A DNA stretch of 64,000 nt from NCBI GenBank assembly GCA_020523885.1, contig JAJAPY010000002.1:62001-126000 (forward strand), read 5' to 3'. The notes below the pieces were generated by a model. It was not told where the DNA came from. It worked only from the letters and a program-made list of their open reading frames with translations, and ran no database searches. Below are positions 9,003 to 17,590 of this stretch, in pieces. The position numbers and the translations under genes are program-made. The number at the start of each line of letters is the position of its first letter. The stretch's first letter is position 1. Origin of the DNA: Candidatus Liberimonas magnetica (GTDB taxonomy: Bacteria > Elusimicrobiota > Endomicrobiia > Endomicrobiales > JAFGIL01).

Positions 9003-9626
9003 ATGATGAAAAAACGTTCAAAAGAATTATTAAAGATTTCTGAAGTATCTAAACTTGCCGGCGTACTTCCCTCAACCGTAAGGTATTATACAGATATCGG
9101 CTTGATCCTGGTGGCAAGCGAAACACAGGGCGGCCACAGGCTTTATGACAAGGAATCCACTCTTACAGCTATCAGTAAGATCCAGTTTTTGAATAAGAAA
9201 GGTATGACTATGGAGGATATTAAAAAGGACATGCTTTCTTCCAAGATAAGAAAGAAAATACTTGTTATTGACGATGAGCCTGAATTCGGCGACCTTGTAA
9301 ATGAACTTATCAACCATCAGTTCCCTGATTACGAAGTGAAGATAGTCTATAACGGGTTCAGCGCCGGAAGGATGCTGAACGAATACCTGCCTGATTTGAT
9401 AATCCTTGACCTGATGCTTCCTGGGGTAAATGGTTTTGAGGTTTGCCAGCAGATACGTTCCAGTGAGTTTTTAAACAGCACCAGGATACTTGCTATAACT
9501 GGCTATGATTCCGAAGAAAACAGAAAAAAAATATTAGACTGCGGTGCCAATGATTACCTGGCAAAACCCATGGATGTGCAGACCTTAAAAGAGAAGATCA
9601 CCTCTATGCTTGAAAAAGCAAGCTAA
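9003..9626 (+). CDS. MerR-type HTH fused to a response-regulator receiver domain
   Basis: Residues about 10-75 form a MerR-like winged helix (LKISEVSKLAGVLPSTVRYY, GGHRLYD), and residues about 82-205 a complete receiver domain (KILVIDDEPEF, phospho-acceptor Asp136 in LIILDLMLPG, TGYD, and Lys in YLAKPM). The DNA-binding part precedes the receiver, the reverse of the usual OmpR or NarL layout, and the normal MerR effector domain is absent. The ATG at 9003 follows a GGGGGAGAGG site; the TTG at 8973 would place that site inside the gene. It heads the signalling island and is followed after 9 bp by a histidine kinase, its most likely partner. I infer a phosphorylation-controlled transcription factor; targets unknown. 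Confidence 0.85.
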   Translation: MMKKRSKELLKISEVSKLAGVLPSTVRYYTDIGLILVASETQGGHRLYDKESTLTAISKIQFLNKKGMTMEDIKKDMLSSKIRKKILVIDDEPEFGDLVNELINHQFPDYEVKIVYNGFSAGRMLNEYLPDLIILDLMLPGVNGFEVCQQIRSSEFLNSTRILAITGYDSEENRKKILDCGANDYLAKPMDVQTLKEKITSMLEKAS

Positions 9627-9635
9627 ATAAAAAAT

Positions 9636-11156
9636 ATGAACAAAATCACAATTAAACTCAGGTTAATTATAACTTTTGCTTTTTTTATTTTACTTATAAT
9701 TTTCATGGGTATCATGCTTGTTTCATTCAGCGTTATGAACAAGAATTTCAGCAGTGAAATAGTGAAAAATTATTCCCAGCTGTATTTATATCAGAATATC
9801 TATCAGGATTACAATTTCCAAACCCAAAGCCTTGATAATTACCGCTCCACGGGACAGCCTGAACATCTCAACAAGTTTTACCTCTATGACTCCTTGATCA
9901 CAAAAAAAATGATCGAATTATCCAACCCTCCGGAATTTGATGAATGGCACGGCCAGTATAAAAGATTGGTTAAGATAGTGACTGACAATAAGGGCCTGCC
10001 TGTCCGGCAATTCGAGGATATTCTTTCCAAAAGACTGGCCTTGTTAAACGGGGATTTGAAATTTAAAATAGAATTATTGATACAGAAACATGCAGATACG
10101 ATCATCAAATTAGATAAAACAATGATGGATATAAATAAATTAAGCATAATATCTTCCTTGGGTATAAGTATTTTATCGGTCTTATTGAGCGGTCTAATGA
10201 GCCTTCTGATCTTTAAGTCCATTATCTATCCTTTAATGGTCTTTCAACAGGGCACTAAGATGATTGGGGATGGTAACCTGGAGTACCGCATCAGGATAAA
10301 TTCCAAGGATGAAATAGCCAAGCTGGCGGAAAGTTTTAACAGCATGATCGAGAATTTGCGGAACTTGCAGCTGCAAATCGTTCAGATGGACAGGATGTCT
10401 TCCATAGGACAGCTTGCCGGTGGGGTCGCTCATGAGATAAATAATCCTTTAACCGGAGTCCTGGGACAGGCTCAATTGCTTCTTGAAAAACTTTCTCCGG
10501 ACAGCCCTTACAGGCGCAATGTGGAACGCATAGAGATAGCCGCTCAAAGATGCCGCACTATAGTTCGGGCATTACTTGATTTTGCAAGGGAAAAGAATTA
10601 CAAGTTCATTCCGACCGATATAAATGAATTAGTAAATGAAACCCTTGAATTCACAAAAAGCGAAATGAATTCCAGAAAAATAGTACTCGAAAAGGATATT
10701 CCCGACCCCATGCCGTATGTTCAGGTCTCTCCGGGACATATCCAGCAGGTCTTTCTAAACATAGTAAATAATGCCATACATGCAATGCCGGACGGCGGTA
10801 AGTTATATATTTCTGCAAGTATGGTTGAAAATAATATCCTGGAAATTGCTTTTGCTGATACAGGTCTAGGCATAAAGAAGGAAAATATAGGCCATGTTTT
10901 TGACCCGTTTTTTACCACAAAGGATATTGGAAAAGGAACGGGGCTCGGCCTGACCATCAGCTATAGCATAGTCAAAAGGCATAACGGAGAGATTCTCGTA
11001 AAAAGTGACGGTGAAAACAAAGGTGCAAGTTTTCTAATAAGGCTCCCCATAAGCCATAACCAGCCGGACGAAAAAGAAAAGGTCACAAAACTCTTTTCTG
11101 AACAGATACCTGAAAAAAAACCATCGGCTGTAGCCGTTGCCAAGGTAAAAACATAA
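9636..11156 (+). CDS. Membrane sensor histidine kinase with HAMP domain
   Basis: Two membrane helices (residues about 8-33 and 170-197) enclose an extracytoplasmic sensor of about 135 residues with no recognised fold. A HAMP linker (about 198-250) follows, then HisKA with phospho-acceptor His266 in GGVAHEINNPL and a HATPase_c domain with NNAIHAMPDGG, DTGLGI, FFTTK and GTGLGLTI. The NtrB-like H-box suits phosphotransfer to separate receivers. It follows the MerR-receiver gene by 9 bp and precedes the coiled-coil gene by 4 bp, so cotranscription is nearly certain. The signal sensed cannot be inferred. Confidence 0.92.
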   Translation: MNKITIKLRLIITFAFFILLIIFMGIMLVSFSVMNKNFSSEIVKNYSQLYLYQNIYQDYNFQTQSLDNYRSTGQPEHLNKFYLYDSLITKKMIELSNPPEFDEWHGQYKRLVKIVTDNKGLPVRQFEDILSKRLALLNGDLKFKIELLIQKHADTIIKLDKTMMDINKLSIISSLGISILSVLLSGLMSLLIFKSIIYPLMVFQQGTKMIGDGNLEYRIRINSKDEIAKLAESFNSMIENLRNLQLQIVQMDRMSSIGQLAGGVAHEINNPLTGVLGQAQLLLEKLSPDSPYRRNVERIEIAAQRCRTIVRALLDFAREKNYKFIPTDINELVNETLEFTKSEMNSRKIVLEKDIPDPMPYVQVSPGHIQQVFLNIVNNAIHAMPDGGKLYISASMVENNILEIAFADTGLGIKKENIGHVFDPFFTTKDIGKGTGLGLTISYSIVKRHNGEILVKSDGENKGASFLIRLPISHNQPDEKEKVTKLFSEQIPEKKPSAVAVAKVKT

Positions 11157-11160
11157 TAAA

Positions 11161-12927
11161 ATGAATAAGGAAAATAATAAATTTAATTCCTATCTTGATA
11201 AGCTGGAGTCTCCTAATTTAGATTCTGCTGAAAAGATAGTGAATGACCTGATGCAGGCAGAACAGGATATAGCAAAGGAAACACTGTATCTGCTAAAGAA
11301 AAAATATGAGAAGGAAATAAGGAATTGGGAAACTTTATTTGCACAAAAACAGCAAGAGCTGCTTTCAGTAAAAAGCCAGCTGGCCGAGAATCAGGAACGA
11401 ATAAAACAGCTTCAAGCCCAATTCGATGCGGAGAAACAGGACCAGATGCAGTTGATGAAGGAAAAGATAAAGGAGCTGCGATTAAAAAAACAGGCCGACT
11501 CTGAAAGATGGGAGCAGGTAAGCGATGAGGTTCGTAAGTTCAAGGAAGAAGCGAATTCGGCGCAAAAAAAATATATGCTTGAACAAAGCAGGGCTGGCCA
11601 GGCAAGGAAAACGTTCTATGAACAGATAGAGAAGCTAAAAGAAGAGTTAAACCTTAAAGAAGACGAACTGAATGGAATAAAAGAAACTTATTTAAAAAAA
11701 GAACAGGCCTGGATAACGGAAAAAGCCCATTTCGAAGAAGAATCGAATATATTAAAGGACCAGGTAGCAGGCCTTGAGCAGATAATAAAGGATGAAAGGC
11801 AAAGCTATGACAGGTCAAGCGAAAAAAAAGATGCCAAGTTAAACGGTCTTGAGCAAACATACCAGGACCTTACTTCTCAAATGAACTTAAAGATCCAGAA
11901 AGAGAATGAATTGCAACTGCAGTTGTCACAGCTGAAGGCAAAAATTAAAGAGATAGAAGAAGACAGGGATAGGGTAATAAAAGAAAAAGAAAAAAACAGT
12001 TTTGAATGGAATAAATCTTTGAAGGGGGAAATTGAGAAATTTGAAAAATATAAAATGGAAGCAGATGCAAGAGAAGCTTCAATGACAAAAGATGCCGGGC
12101 AGCAGCTCTCGAACCTTCAGGAATCGTTTAAAATAATAGAACTTCAGCTGCAGGAAGAACAAAAGTCAAAGGCAGAAGTGGAAACCGCACTGGGGAAAAA
12201 AGAACAGGAGATAGCGCGTTTGATTTCCCAGAGAGACGAGCTTGTAAGCGAATGGAAAAAAGTGGTCGCAGATGAGCAAAATAATTTTAAAAAACGGCAG
12301 TCTGAGATATTAGCGGAGTTTAACCGCGTCAGCCAGCTTAAGGATGACGAAATAATAAGATTACAAAGAAGCACCAATGAAATATCAACTGCTTTAGCAG
12401 AACAAAAAAGGCTTTTACAGGTAGAAAAGGAGAAAACCCATCAAGACAGCCAGCGATTGCAGTATCTTGAAGAAGACAAAAAGAAGCTTATGGAACAGCT
12501 GTCTTTAAAGGAAAAGGACTGGCAAATAGTATTGCAGAATGAACAGGAGTTCCTAAAGAAACAGATCGAGGACGTGAAATCAAAATCCGACAGCCAGGTC
12601 CAGTCAAGGGAAAATGAAATAATAAGATTAAAAAAAGAAACTGACATTTTAAACGGACAAATATCAGAACTCCAAAACAAATATCATGTAGAAAAGAATG
12701 AATCTTCAGGCAGGCTTGAAAATATAAAAGAGCTGGAAAATCATATAAAGATACTGGAAGATAAATATGAAAGAGCGAACTTAGAATGGCAGAAAAAACA
12801 TCAATTCTTGCAATTGGAAAAGGAAAAACTTAACGACCAGCTGCACAAAGAAATACAGCTGCGCCAGAGCCTTGAGAAAAAGAACAAGAAGTCAATAGAA
12901 TCAAATAAGCCGCAAAAAGAATTATAA
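11161..12927 (+). CDS. Long coiled-coil protein in the signalling operon
   Basis: 588 residues, almost all predicted coiled coil by eye: heptads rich in Glu, Lys, Gln and Leu run from about residue 20 to 575. There is no signal peptide, membrane segment or catalytic motif. Several stretches reuse the phrase ENEIIRLKKET or DDEIIRLQRST, and others the pattern SEWKK or LEWQKK at intervals, hinting at an internal repeat. Proteins of this kind act as filaments, spacers or scaffolds. Its position between two kinase genes suggests a scaffold for the signalling proteins, but this is inference. I do not recognise a named family. Confidence 0.75.
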   Translation: MNKENNKFNSYLDKLESPNLDSAEKIVNDLMQAEQDIAKETLYLLKKKYEKEIRNWETLFAQKQQELLSVKSQLAENQERIKQLQAQFDAEKQDQMQLMKEKIKELRLKKQADSERWEQVSDEVRKFKEEANSAQKKYMLEQSRAGQARKTFYEQIEKLKEELNLKEDELNGIKETYLKKEQAWITEKAHFEEESNILKDQVAGLEQIIKDERQSYDRSSEKKDAKLNGLEQTYQDLTSQMNLKIQKENELQLQLSQLKAKIKEIEEDRDRVIKEKEKNSFEWNKSLKGEIEKFEKYKMEADAREASMTKDAGQQLSNLQESFKIIELQLQEEQKSKAEVETALGKKEQEIARLISQRDELVSEWKKVVADEQNNFKKRQSEILAEFNRVSQLKDDEIIRLQRSTNEISTALAEQKRLLQVEKEKTHQDSQRLQYLEEDKKKLMEQLSLKEKDWQIVLQNEQEFLKKQIEDVKSKSDSQVQSRENEIIRLKKETDILNGQISELQNKYHVEKNESSGRLENIKELENHIKILEDKYERANLEWQKKHQFLQLEKEKLNDQLHKEIQLRQSLEKKNKKSIESNKPQKEL

Positions 12928-12989
12928 ATCAATCAAATGAATAAACGGTTTTAAAGAGTTTAGTTAAAATACCTGAAACCATTGTAATC

Positions 12990-13009
12990 AAGGCCGATGA
13001 GGCTTTTTT
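12990..13009 (+). terminator. Candidate intrinsic terminator after the coiled-coil gene
   Basis: AAGGCC, loop GATGA, then GGCTTTTTT: a six-pair stem with one G-U, followed by a T-run. It lies in the 118-bp gap before the receiver-GAF-kinase gene. The stem is short, so termination may be partial. Confidence 0.45.
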
Positions 13010-13045
13010 CGGTGGTCTCAAATTGACTAGAATAAACGGATATTT

Positions 13046-14644
13046 ATGGAAAAGATATTGGTAGTAGACGACGAGCCTGGAATTCTTGAGCTTTGCAGGA
13101 AAGTGCTGGTAAGGGAAAAATATATTGTTTTTTTGGTATCAAGCGGGGAAGAAGCGCTGAAGCTTATTCCTGAAGGAATGTTCGACCTTGTCTTAACCGA
13201 TCTGAAATTAGGCGAGTTGTCCGGGTTAGATATAATAACCAACATAAAATCCTTATACCCAAATACTGAAGTTTTAGTTATGACAGGCCAGGCAACTATT
13301 GAAACTGCAATCGAGTGTTTGAAAAGAGGTGCCTATGACTATATAACAAAGCCGTTTAACATTTATGAACTTGTTGATTCGGTAAAGAAAGCCCTTGACC
13401 ACGCTCAACTGAAAAGAAAAGAAAACATTTCTCGTGAAATAATATACTTTTATAAGCACTCCCAGGAAGTGACAAAACAGCTTACTGAAGAAAATCTGGC
13501 TAATTTAGTATTGGAAAGCGCTATTAAAGGCTTAAAATGTGATTCAGGTTCTATCTTTGTTTTTAAGCGTGATGAGAATAAACTGTTCCCTCTGGCTATT
13601 GTCGGGCCCGTAGCCGATAAAGGTATAGATGATGGCGGGAAAATCCTAAGCTGGGTAGCTGAAAAAAAAGAACCGCTGCTTATTCAAAACGGCTTAGATA
13701 ACTTGCCCCAATTCAAAGACTTGCCGAAAAGAAAAGAAATAGTTTCTTCTATGGTAGTTCCGTTAATTGATCAGGGGATGATATTAGGTGTGCTTAGTTT
13801 AAACCGTTTTGTGCAAGGTACCAAATACCAATTCAATTCTCATGACCTTGAATCCCTTCAAACATTTGCTTTCCATGCCACTATGATGCTGTCAGCGACA
13901 AGGCATAATCAGGCTTTAAGGGAGCTTGACAAATTAAAATCTGAATTTGTGGCCAAAGTTTCTCATGAACTTAGAACGCCGTTAATGGCTATAAGCGGTG
14001 CCGTAGAACTGTTACAAAGCTACATGTCAGGGTCAACCAGCAAAAAAACGGACGATATAATGGAACTTATGGCAAGAAATACCGTGAGGATGAATTATCT
14101 TATTAATGAAGTGCTTAATTTTTCAACTATGGAGGCCAAACAATCAAAGCTGAGCTTATTAAAATTTTCACTGCGAAAGTTAATGGATGAGACTGTATCG
14201 GACTTTGCTTTTAAAGCAAAAGAAAAAGGTATTTCCTTGGGATTTGAGAATATAGACAAAACCGAAGAAATCATGATGACAGCGGACAGAGAAAAAGTCA
14301 AGCAGATTTTATCCAACCTTCTTGCAAACGCCGTGACGTTTACTCCGAAAAAAGGCTGGGTAAGGCTTGGATACAGGCTTGAAAACAAAGACAGCGTCCT
14401 TATCACTGTGGCGGATTCAGGTATAGGCATACCAGAGGATAAACAAAAAAATATTTTTGATCAATTTTATCAGGTTGACGGTTCCATGTCAAGGGAATAT
14501 CCGGGTTTTGGCCTAGGCCTTTCAATAGTCAGGTCTTCTGTACTTGCGCATAACGGGAAAATCTGGGTTGAATCAATGCCCGGAAAAGGCGCAAAGTTCT
14601 TTGTTGTTCTGCCCCTTAAGACCGTTGAAGAAAAAAAGATTTAA
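13046..14644 (+). CDS. Hybrid histidine kinase: receiver-GAF-HisKA-HATPase
   Basis: Soluble protein of 532 aa. The N-terminal receiver (residues 1-120) has DDE at 8-10, phospho-acceptor Asp52 and Lys in YITKPF. A GAF domain occupies about 150-285, HisKA contains His307 in KVSHELRTPL, and HATPase_c has NLLANAVTF, DSGIGIPED and GFGLGLSIV. With the receiver first, it can take phosphate from another kinase and change its own output. It follows a candidate terminator and starts a second signalling unit whose next gene, a lone receiver, lies 3 bp downstream. The GAF ligand is not evident. Confidence 0.92.
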   Translation: MEKILVVDDEPGILELCRKVLVREKYIVFLVSSGEEALKLIPEGMFDLVLTDLKLGELSGLDIITNIKSLYPNTEVLVMTGQATIETAIECLKRGAYDYITKPFNIYELVDSVKKALDHAQLKRKENISREIIYFYKHSQEVTKQLTEENLANLVLESAIKGLKCDSGSIFVFKRDENKLFPLAIVGPVADKGIDDGGKILSWVAEKKEPLLIQNGLDNLPQFKDLPKRKEIVSSMVVPLIDQGMILGVLSLNRFVQGTKYQFNSHDLESLQTFAFHATMMLSATRHNQALRELDKLKSEFVAKVSHELRTPLMAISGAVELLQSYMSGSTSKKTDDIMELMARNTVRMNYLINEVLNFSTMEAKQSKLSLLKFSLRKLMDETVSDFAFKAKEKGISLGFENIDKTEEIMMTADREKVKQILSNLLANAVTFTPKKGWVRLGYRLENKDSVLITVADSGIGIPEDKQKNIFDQFYQVDGSMSREYPGFGLGLSIVRSSVLAHNGKIWVESMPGKGAKFFVVLPLKTVEEKKI

Positions 14645-14647
14645 AAA

Positions 14648-15019
14648 ATGAATAATAAAAAGAAAATACTGGTAGTTGACGATGATCCGGATATACTCGG
14701 AGTTTTGGGTGATTTTTTAGCCGACGAAGGACACGAAGTAGTTTGTGTCAATAACGGCACAGAGGCCTTATCAAAATTTTGTGAAACGGACTATGACTTA
14801 TCAATTCTTGATATCTCTATGCCGATTTTAAGCGGGATCGATGTCTTAGAAAAGATGAGGGAATTTAAACCCGGAACGAAAGCGATCATGGTAACGGCTT
14901 ATCACAATCCCGAGGTCATTAAGAAGGTTTATAAAACCGGAGCTTTGAATTGTATTTTTAAGCCTTTTGACCTTAAAGATTTAAGAACAGCAATTAACGA
15001 TATATTTAACAAGACATAG
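14648..15019 (+). CDS. Single-domain response regulator (CheY-like)
   Basis: 123 residues, all receiver: acidic triad DDD at 11-13, phospho-acceptor Asp55 in SILDISMP, Thr83 in MVTAY and Lys105 in FKPF. No output domain. It starts 3 bp after the hybrid kinase gene and probably receives phosphate from it. It is similar to the receiver at 15257 (both end in IFKPFDLK, then LR), suggesting a tandem duplication. Confidence 0.9.
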   Translation: MNNKKKILVVDDDPDILGVLGDFLADEGHEVVCVNNGTEALSKFCETDYDLSILDISMPILSGIDVLEKMREFKPGTKAIMVTAYHNPEVIKKVYKTGALNCIFKPFDLKDLRTAINDIFNKT

Positions 15020-15040
15020 CTTTAATCAAAATAGAACGTT

Positions 15041-15241
15041 TCGACGGACAACCTGAACCTGAGCGAAGGCGCGACAAAATAAAGTTTTAATCCTATTAGG
15101 AAGGGATGACAGTTCCGATAAAATCGGGACGCCAGAAGGGAAACCTTAGGTTTCCCTATGGGGAGCGTTTCGGCGAAGCAGATTCCGCTCGAAGCCGAAA
15201 CAATCCCGCCATGGCGGGATAAGCCTGAGCGAAGGCGCGAC
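15041..15241. repeat. Composite GC-rich palindromic repeat cluster between two receiver genes
   Basis: The 18-bp direct repeat CCTGAGCGAAGGCGCGAC occurs at 15058-15075 and 15224-15241. Between the copies lie a palindrome AGGGAAACC/GGTTTCCCT (15137-15157) and the perfect 18-bp palindrome ATCCCGCCATGGCGGGAT (15203-15220). Base composition is clearly more GC-rich than the flanking genes. It is a typical REP-like or decayed mobile insert. It separates the two paralogous receivers and ends just before the Shine-Dalgarno site of the second. Confidence 0.7.
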
Positions 15242-15256
15242 GATAAGGAGGTGAAA

Positions 15257-15631
15257 ATGAAAAACGGTAAAAAAAGCCAGATACTCATAGTTGACGATGA
15301 ACCTGATATATTGCTTATTTTGGGAGAGTTTCTGAGCAATGAGGGGTTCAGGGTCTTGACTGCCAAGAATGGCAAGCAGGCAGTCGAGAAAGTGAAAGAA
15401 TATCCCGTTGATCTGATACTCCTTGACATGGCTATGCCGGAATTAAACGGCATAGAGGCTTTAAAGCAGGTAAAGGCAATAAAACCCGAACTGCCAGCTA
15501 TCATGATCACTGCGTACCGTGATGCAGAAAAAGTTGTTGAAGCCTTCAGGCTCGGTGCCTATGATTGCATTTTCAAACCCTTTGACCTTAAATATTTAAG
15601 AAAATCCATTTTAGCTCAATTGATGGAATAA
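15257..15631 (+). CDS. Single-domain response regulator (CheY-like)
   Basis: 124 residues, receiver only, with DDE at 13-15, phospho-acceptor Asp57 in LILLDMAMPELNG, MITAY and Lys in IFKPFDLKYLR. The start is set by AAGGAGGTG at 15245-15253; an upstream ATG in the same frame lies inside the GC-rich repeat and is unlikely. It is a close paralogue of the receiver at 14648. No output domain, so it probably signals by protein contact or relays phosphate. Confidence 0.9.
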   Translation: MKNGKKSQILIVDDEPDILLILGEFLSNEGFRVLTAKNGKQAVEKVKEYPVDLILLDMAMPELNGIEALKQVKAIKPELPAIMITAYRDAEKVVEAFRLGAYDCIFKPFDLKYLRKSILAQLME

Positions 15632-16010
15632 GTTTGCGCCAAAAAGAAACAATTGGCTTTGTCCGCCATACTCTAAATCATCCCGCCTTACAGAAAGCCT
15701 CTCCATCTTAGGCAGATAGAAGCCAAAAAGACAAGAAAATTTGAAAATTCGCCAATTATTAGCGGCAAAGAATGTATCCTGGAGCCATTAGCGCTAATAT
15801 TTAGCGGTTTTAAACTCAAGGCAGGCCCAGAATCTGCCGCTCCTCGGCTTGCGCCAGCAGGGGCTAATACAATAAAACTCAATGCATCACTTTAGGTTTC
15901 AGCTTAAAAATATAGGTTTTATTATTAAGCAAAATAAAAAAATGAATTAAGGCGCAAATAATAACAAGAAGCAAATTTTTGACATTACGCTATTTTAAAC
16001 AGGAGGTTTT
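15632..16010. other. 379-bp intergenic region, no gene seen
   Basis: Contains the perfect palindrome ATTAGCGCTAAT at 15787-15798 and a Gly/Ala/Pro-rich minus-strand open frame (15688-15882) that looks like repeat sequence, not a gene. TTGACA at 15979 lies only 27 bp before the next ATG with no suitable -10, so I do not call it a promoter. An excellent Shine-Dalgarno (AGGAGG, 16001-16006) precedes the next gene. Confidence 0.6.
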
Positions 16011-16391
16011 ATGGGTCTAAAAAAAATCCTTATTATTGAGGATGAAAAGGATATAGTAACTGTTCTTAAATTAGCTTTGGAGAGTAACGGGTTTAAGGTT
16101 TCCGAAGCATATGACGGCCTTAGCGCAATTGATATGATTGAAAAAGAAAAATATGACCTGATAGTGCTTGATATAATGATACCGAAGTTTGACGGAAATT
16201 CTGTGAATATGAGGCTAAAAAGTAGTCCCCAAACTGCGGATATACCGGTTATTATCATGACAGGAAAAGATATTGCAAAAAATCAGGCCGATAGAATAAT
16301 AGATGAATTAAAAATAAATGCATATTTAGAAAAGCCGTTTTCAGTTTCATTGATCGTAAATAAAATCAAAGAGATACTTAAAAACAAATAA
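16011..16391 (+). CDS. Single-domain response regulator (CheY-like)
   Basis: 126 residues forming one receiver domain: acidic EDE at 10-12, phospho-acceptor Asp54 in LIVLDIMIPKFDG, Thr in IIMTGKD and Lys in YLEKPF. An AGGAGG site lies 5 bp before the ATG. It is less similar to the two preceding receivers than they are to each other. It may serve the PAS kinase downstream or the membrane HEAT-like protein next to it; no output domain is present. Confidence 0.9.
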   Translation: MGLKKILIIEDEKDIVTVLKLALESNGFKVSEAYDGLSAIDMIEKEKYDLIVLDIMIPKFDGNSVNMRLKSSPQTADIPVIIMTGKDIAKNQADRIIDELKINAYLEKPFSVSLIVNKIKEILKNK

Positions 16392-16414
16392 ATTAATTTT
16401 TATTTGCGATACAT

Positions 16415-16512
16415 ACGGTTTATGATCCGGTTTAAAACCTCCCAAATGCCAGATAGGCGTCCGTAGTCCCGCAATGGGGAGCTGCGCTTTCCAGGCTGGA
16501 TCGTAATAAGGT
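16415..16512 (+). ncRNA. Possible structured leader RNA
   Basis: GATCCGG at about 16435 can pair with CTGGATC at about 16496 (seven pairs, one G-U), enclosing CTCCC/GGGGAG and a short GCC...GGC hairpin. The region precedes the membrane HEAT-like gene. I could not match it to a known riboswitch consensus (cobalamin, c-di-GMP and SAH were considered). It may equally be a decayed GC-rich repeat. Confidence 0.25.
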
Positions 16513-16517
16513 TTATA

Positions 16518-17546
16518 ATGAAATTTAACTATTTTCTGAAATTACTGTTATTTGTGTGTATAGTACTATTAGTGTTGTATAAACCATGTTCTTGTGTTAA
16601 TAACAACTCAGAATTTGAAAGAAACAGCAGTGGAAAAAACGTCCCCGCCTTCATTAAAAAAGATACGGTTAAGCCAATTGAACATCAGGCCCAAACCGTT
16701 GAGCAAAACTCTTCGTGGCAAATCAGTCAGGAAATAAGTAAAAGAGCACTGTTTTTTATTCTACTTATAACTCTAATGTGGTCGCTAGTAACAACCGTGT
16801 TATTTGTAAGATATTTTTTTTATTATAAGAAAGAAAAGATAAAGCTCGTTCACGCAAAAGACTTGCTTAACGAAGCCAAGGAAAATAGCCGGAAAATAAG
16901 AGATGAAAGGGATGAGTTTTATAAAGGCTTTGAGAAAAACAAGGAACTGCTTGGTTACGAACACAACACCGTAGAACAACTTCGCAATGCGCTCAGTGAT
17001 TTAAAAAAGCGGGAATTTGAAGAGATGCGCGCAGAACTGGATATACGTACAAAATATTTAGAACAGAAGCTAAGGGCTGAGATGCTCAATAAACAAGAAG
17101 GAGAATTTAATTTCAAAGAAACCATGTTTAAACACGGACAGGAGGAACTTTCAAATAATATAATACAAGGAATAAGTGTGGAAGAAGTGACATCACCTGC
17201 TGTTAATGCCTTAAGAGATTGGGTATCATTGATGGCGGTGAACCTTTATGAAAGCGCCCCGGATTCAGTAATGGATTTTCTTGTCAAATTTTCAAACGAT
17301 AATAATCCTTTGATAAGGATGAATGTCATACCTGTACTTGACAGGATAGCGTCTGATGAGACTGTGGCTATTTTATTGAAGCTTTACCATGATACGGATA
17401 ACAGAGTGCAAAGAGAAGTTTTAAAAAGCCTTCTTGAGCTTGAAAAAAAGATAGTAAACGGCGAAGTTAAATTACAAAAAGATAAAGTTGACCAAGTAAA
17501 TATGATTTTAAAAAATGAGAGATCCGGCGGTGAATGGATATTTTAA
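16518..17546 (+). CDS. Membrane-anchored protein with coiled coil and HEAT-like repeats
   Basis: 342 residues. A hydrophobic N-terminal segment (about 5-24) may be a signal peptide and a second helix (about 77-100) spans the membrane, leaving a short extracytoplasmic loop. A charged coiled coil (about 105-190) follows, then a helical region near 235-320 where FSNDNNPLIRMNVIPVLDRI and YHDTDNRVQREVLKSLLEL look like two HEAT or Armadillo-type repeats. No enzyme motif is visible. It sits inside the signalling island between a receiver and a PAS kinase, so a role as membrane docking partner is plausible but unproven. Confidence 0.7.
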   Translation: MKFNYFLKLLLFVCIVLLVLYKPCSCVNNNSEFERNSSGKNVPAFIKKDTVKPIEHQAQTVEQNSSWQISQEISKRALFFILLITLMWSLVTTVLFVRYFFYYKKEKIKLVHAKDLLNEAKENSRKIRDERDEFYKGFEKNKELLGYEHNTVEQLRNALSDLKKREFEEMRAELDIRTKYLEQKLRAEMLNKQEGEFNFKETMFKHGQEELSNNIIQGISVEEVTSPAVNALRDWVSLMAVNLYESAPDSVMDFLVKFSNDNNPLIRMNVIPVLDRIASDETVAILLKLYHDTDNRVQREVLKSLLELEKKIVNGEVKLQKDKVDQVNMILKNERSGGEWIF

Positions 17547-17590
17547 TTATTTTAAAAGATCAGGTACCAGTCAATTGATGGGACAATAGT

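Noticed and set aside
12961-13020. c-di-GMP riboswitch-like words before the hybrid kinase
   Set aside because: Only short chance matches; the stem is better explained as a weak terminator.
15688-15882. Minus-strand 64-codon frame in the intergenic region before the receiver at 16011
   Set aside because: Low-complexity Gly/Ala/Ser sequence over repeat-like DNA with no Shine-Dalgarno; not a convincing gene.
15979-15984. TTGACA near the receiver start at 16011
   Set aside because: No -10 box at a usable distance; at 17 bp it would overlap the ribosome site.
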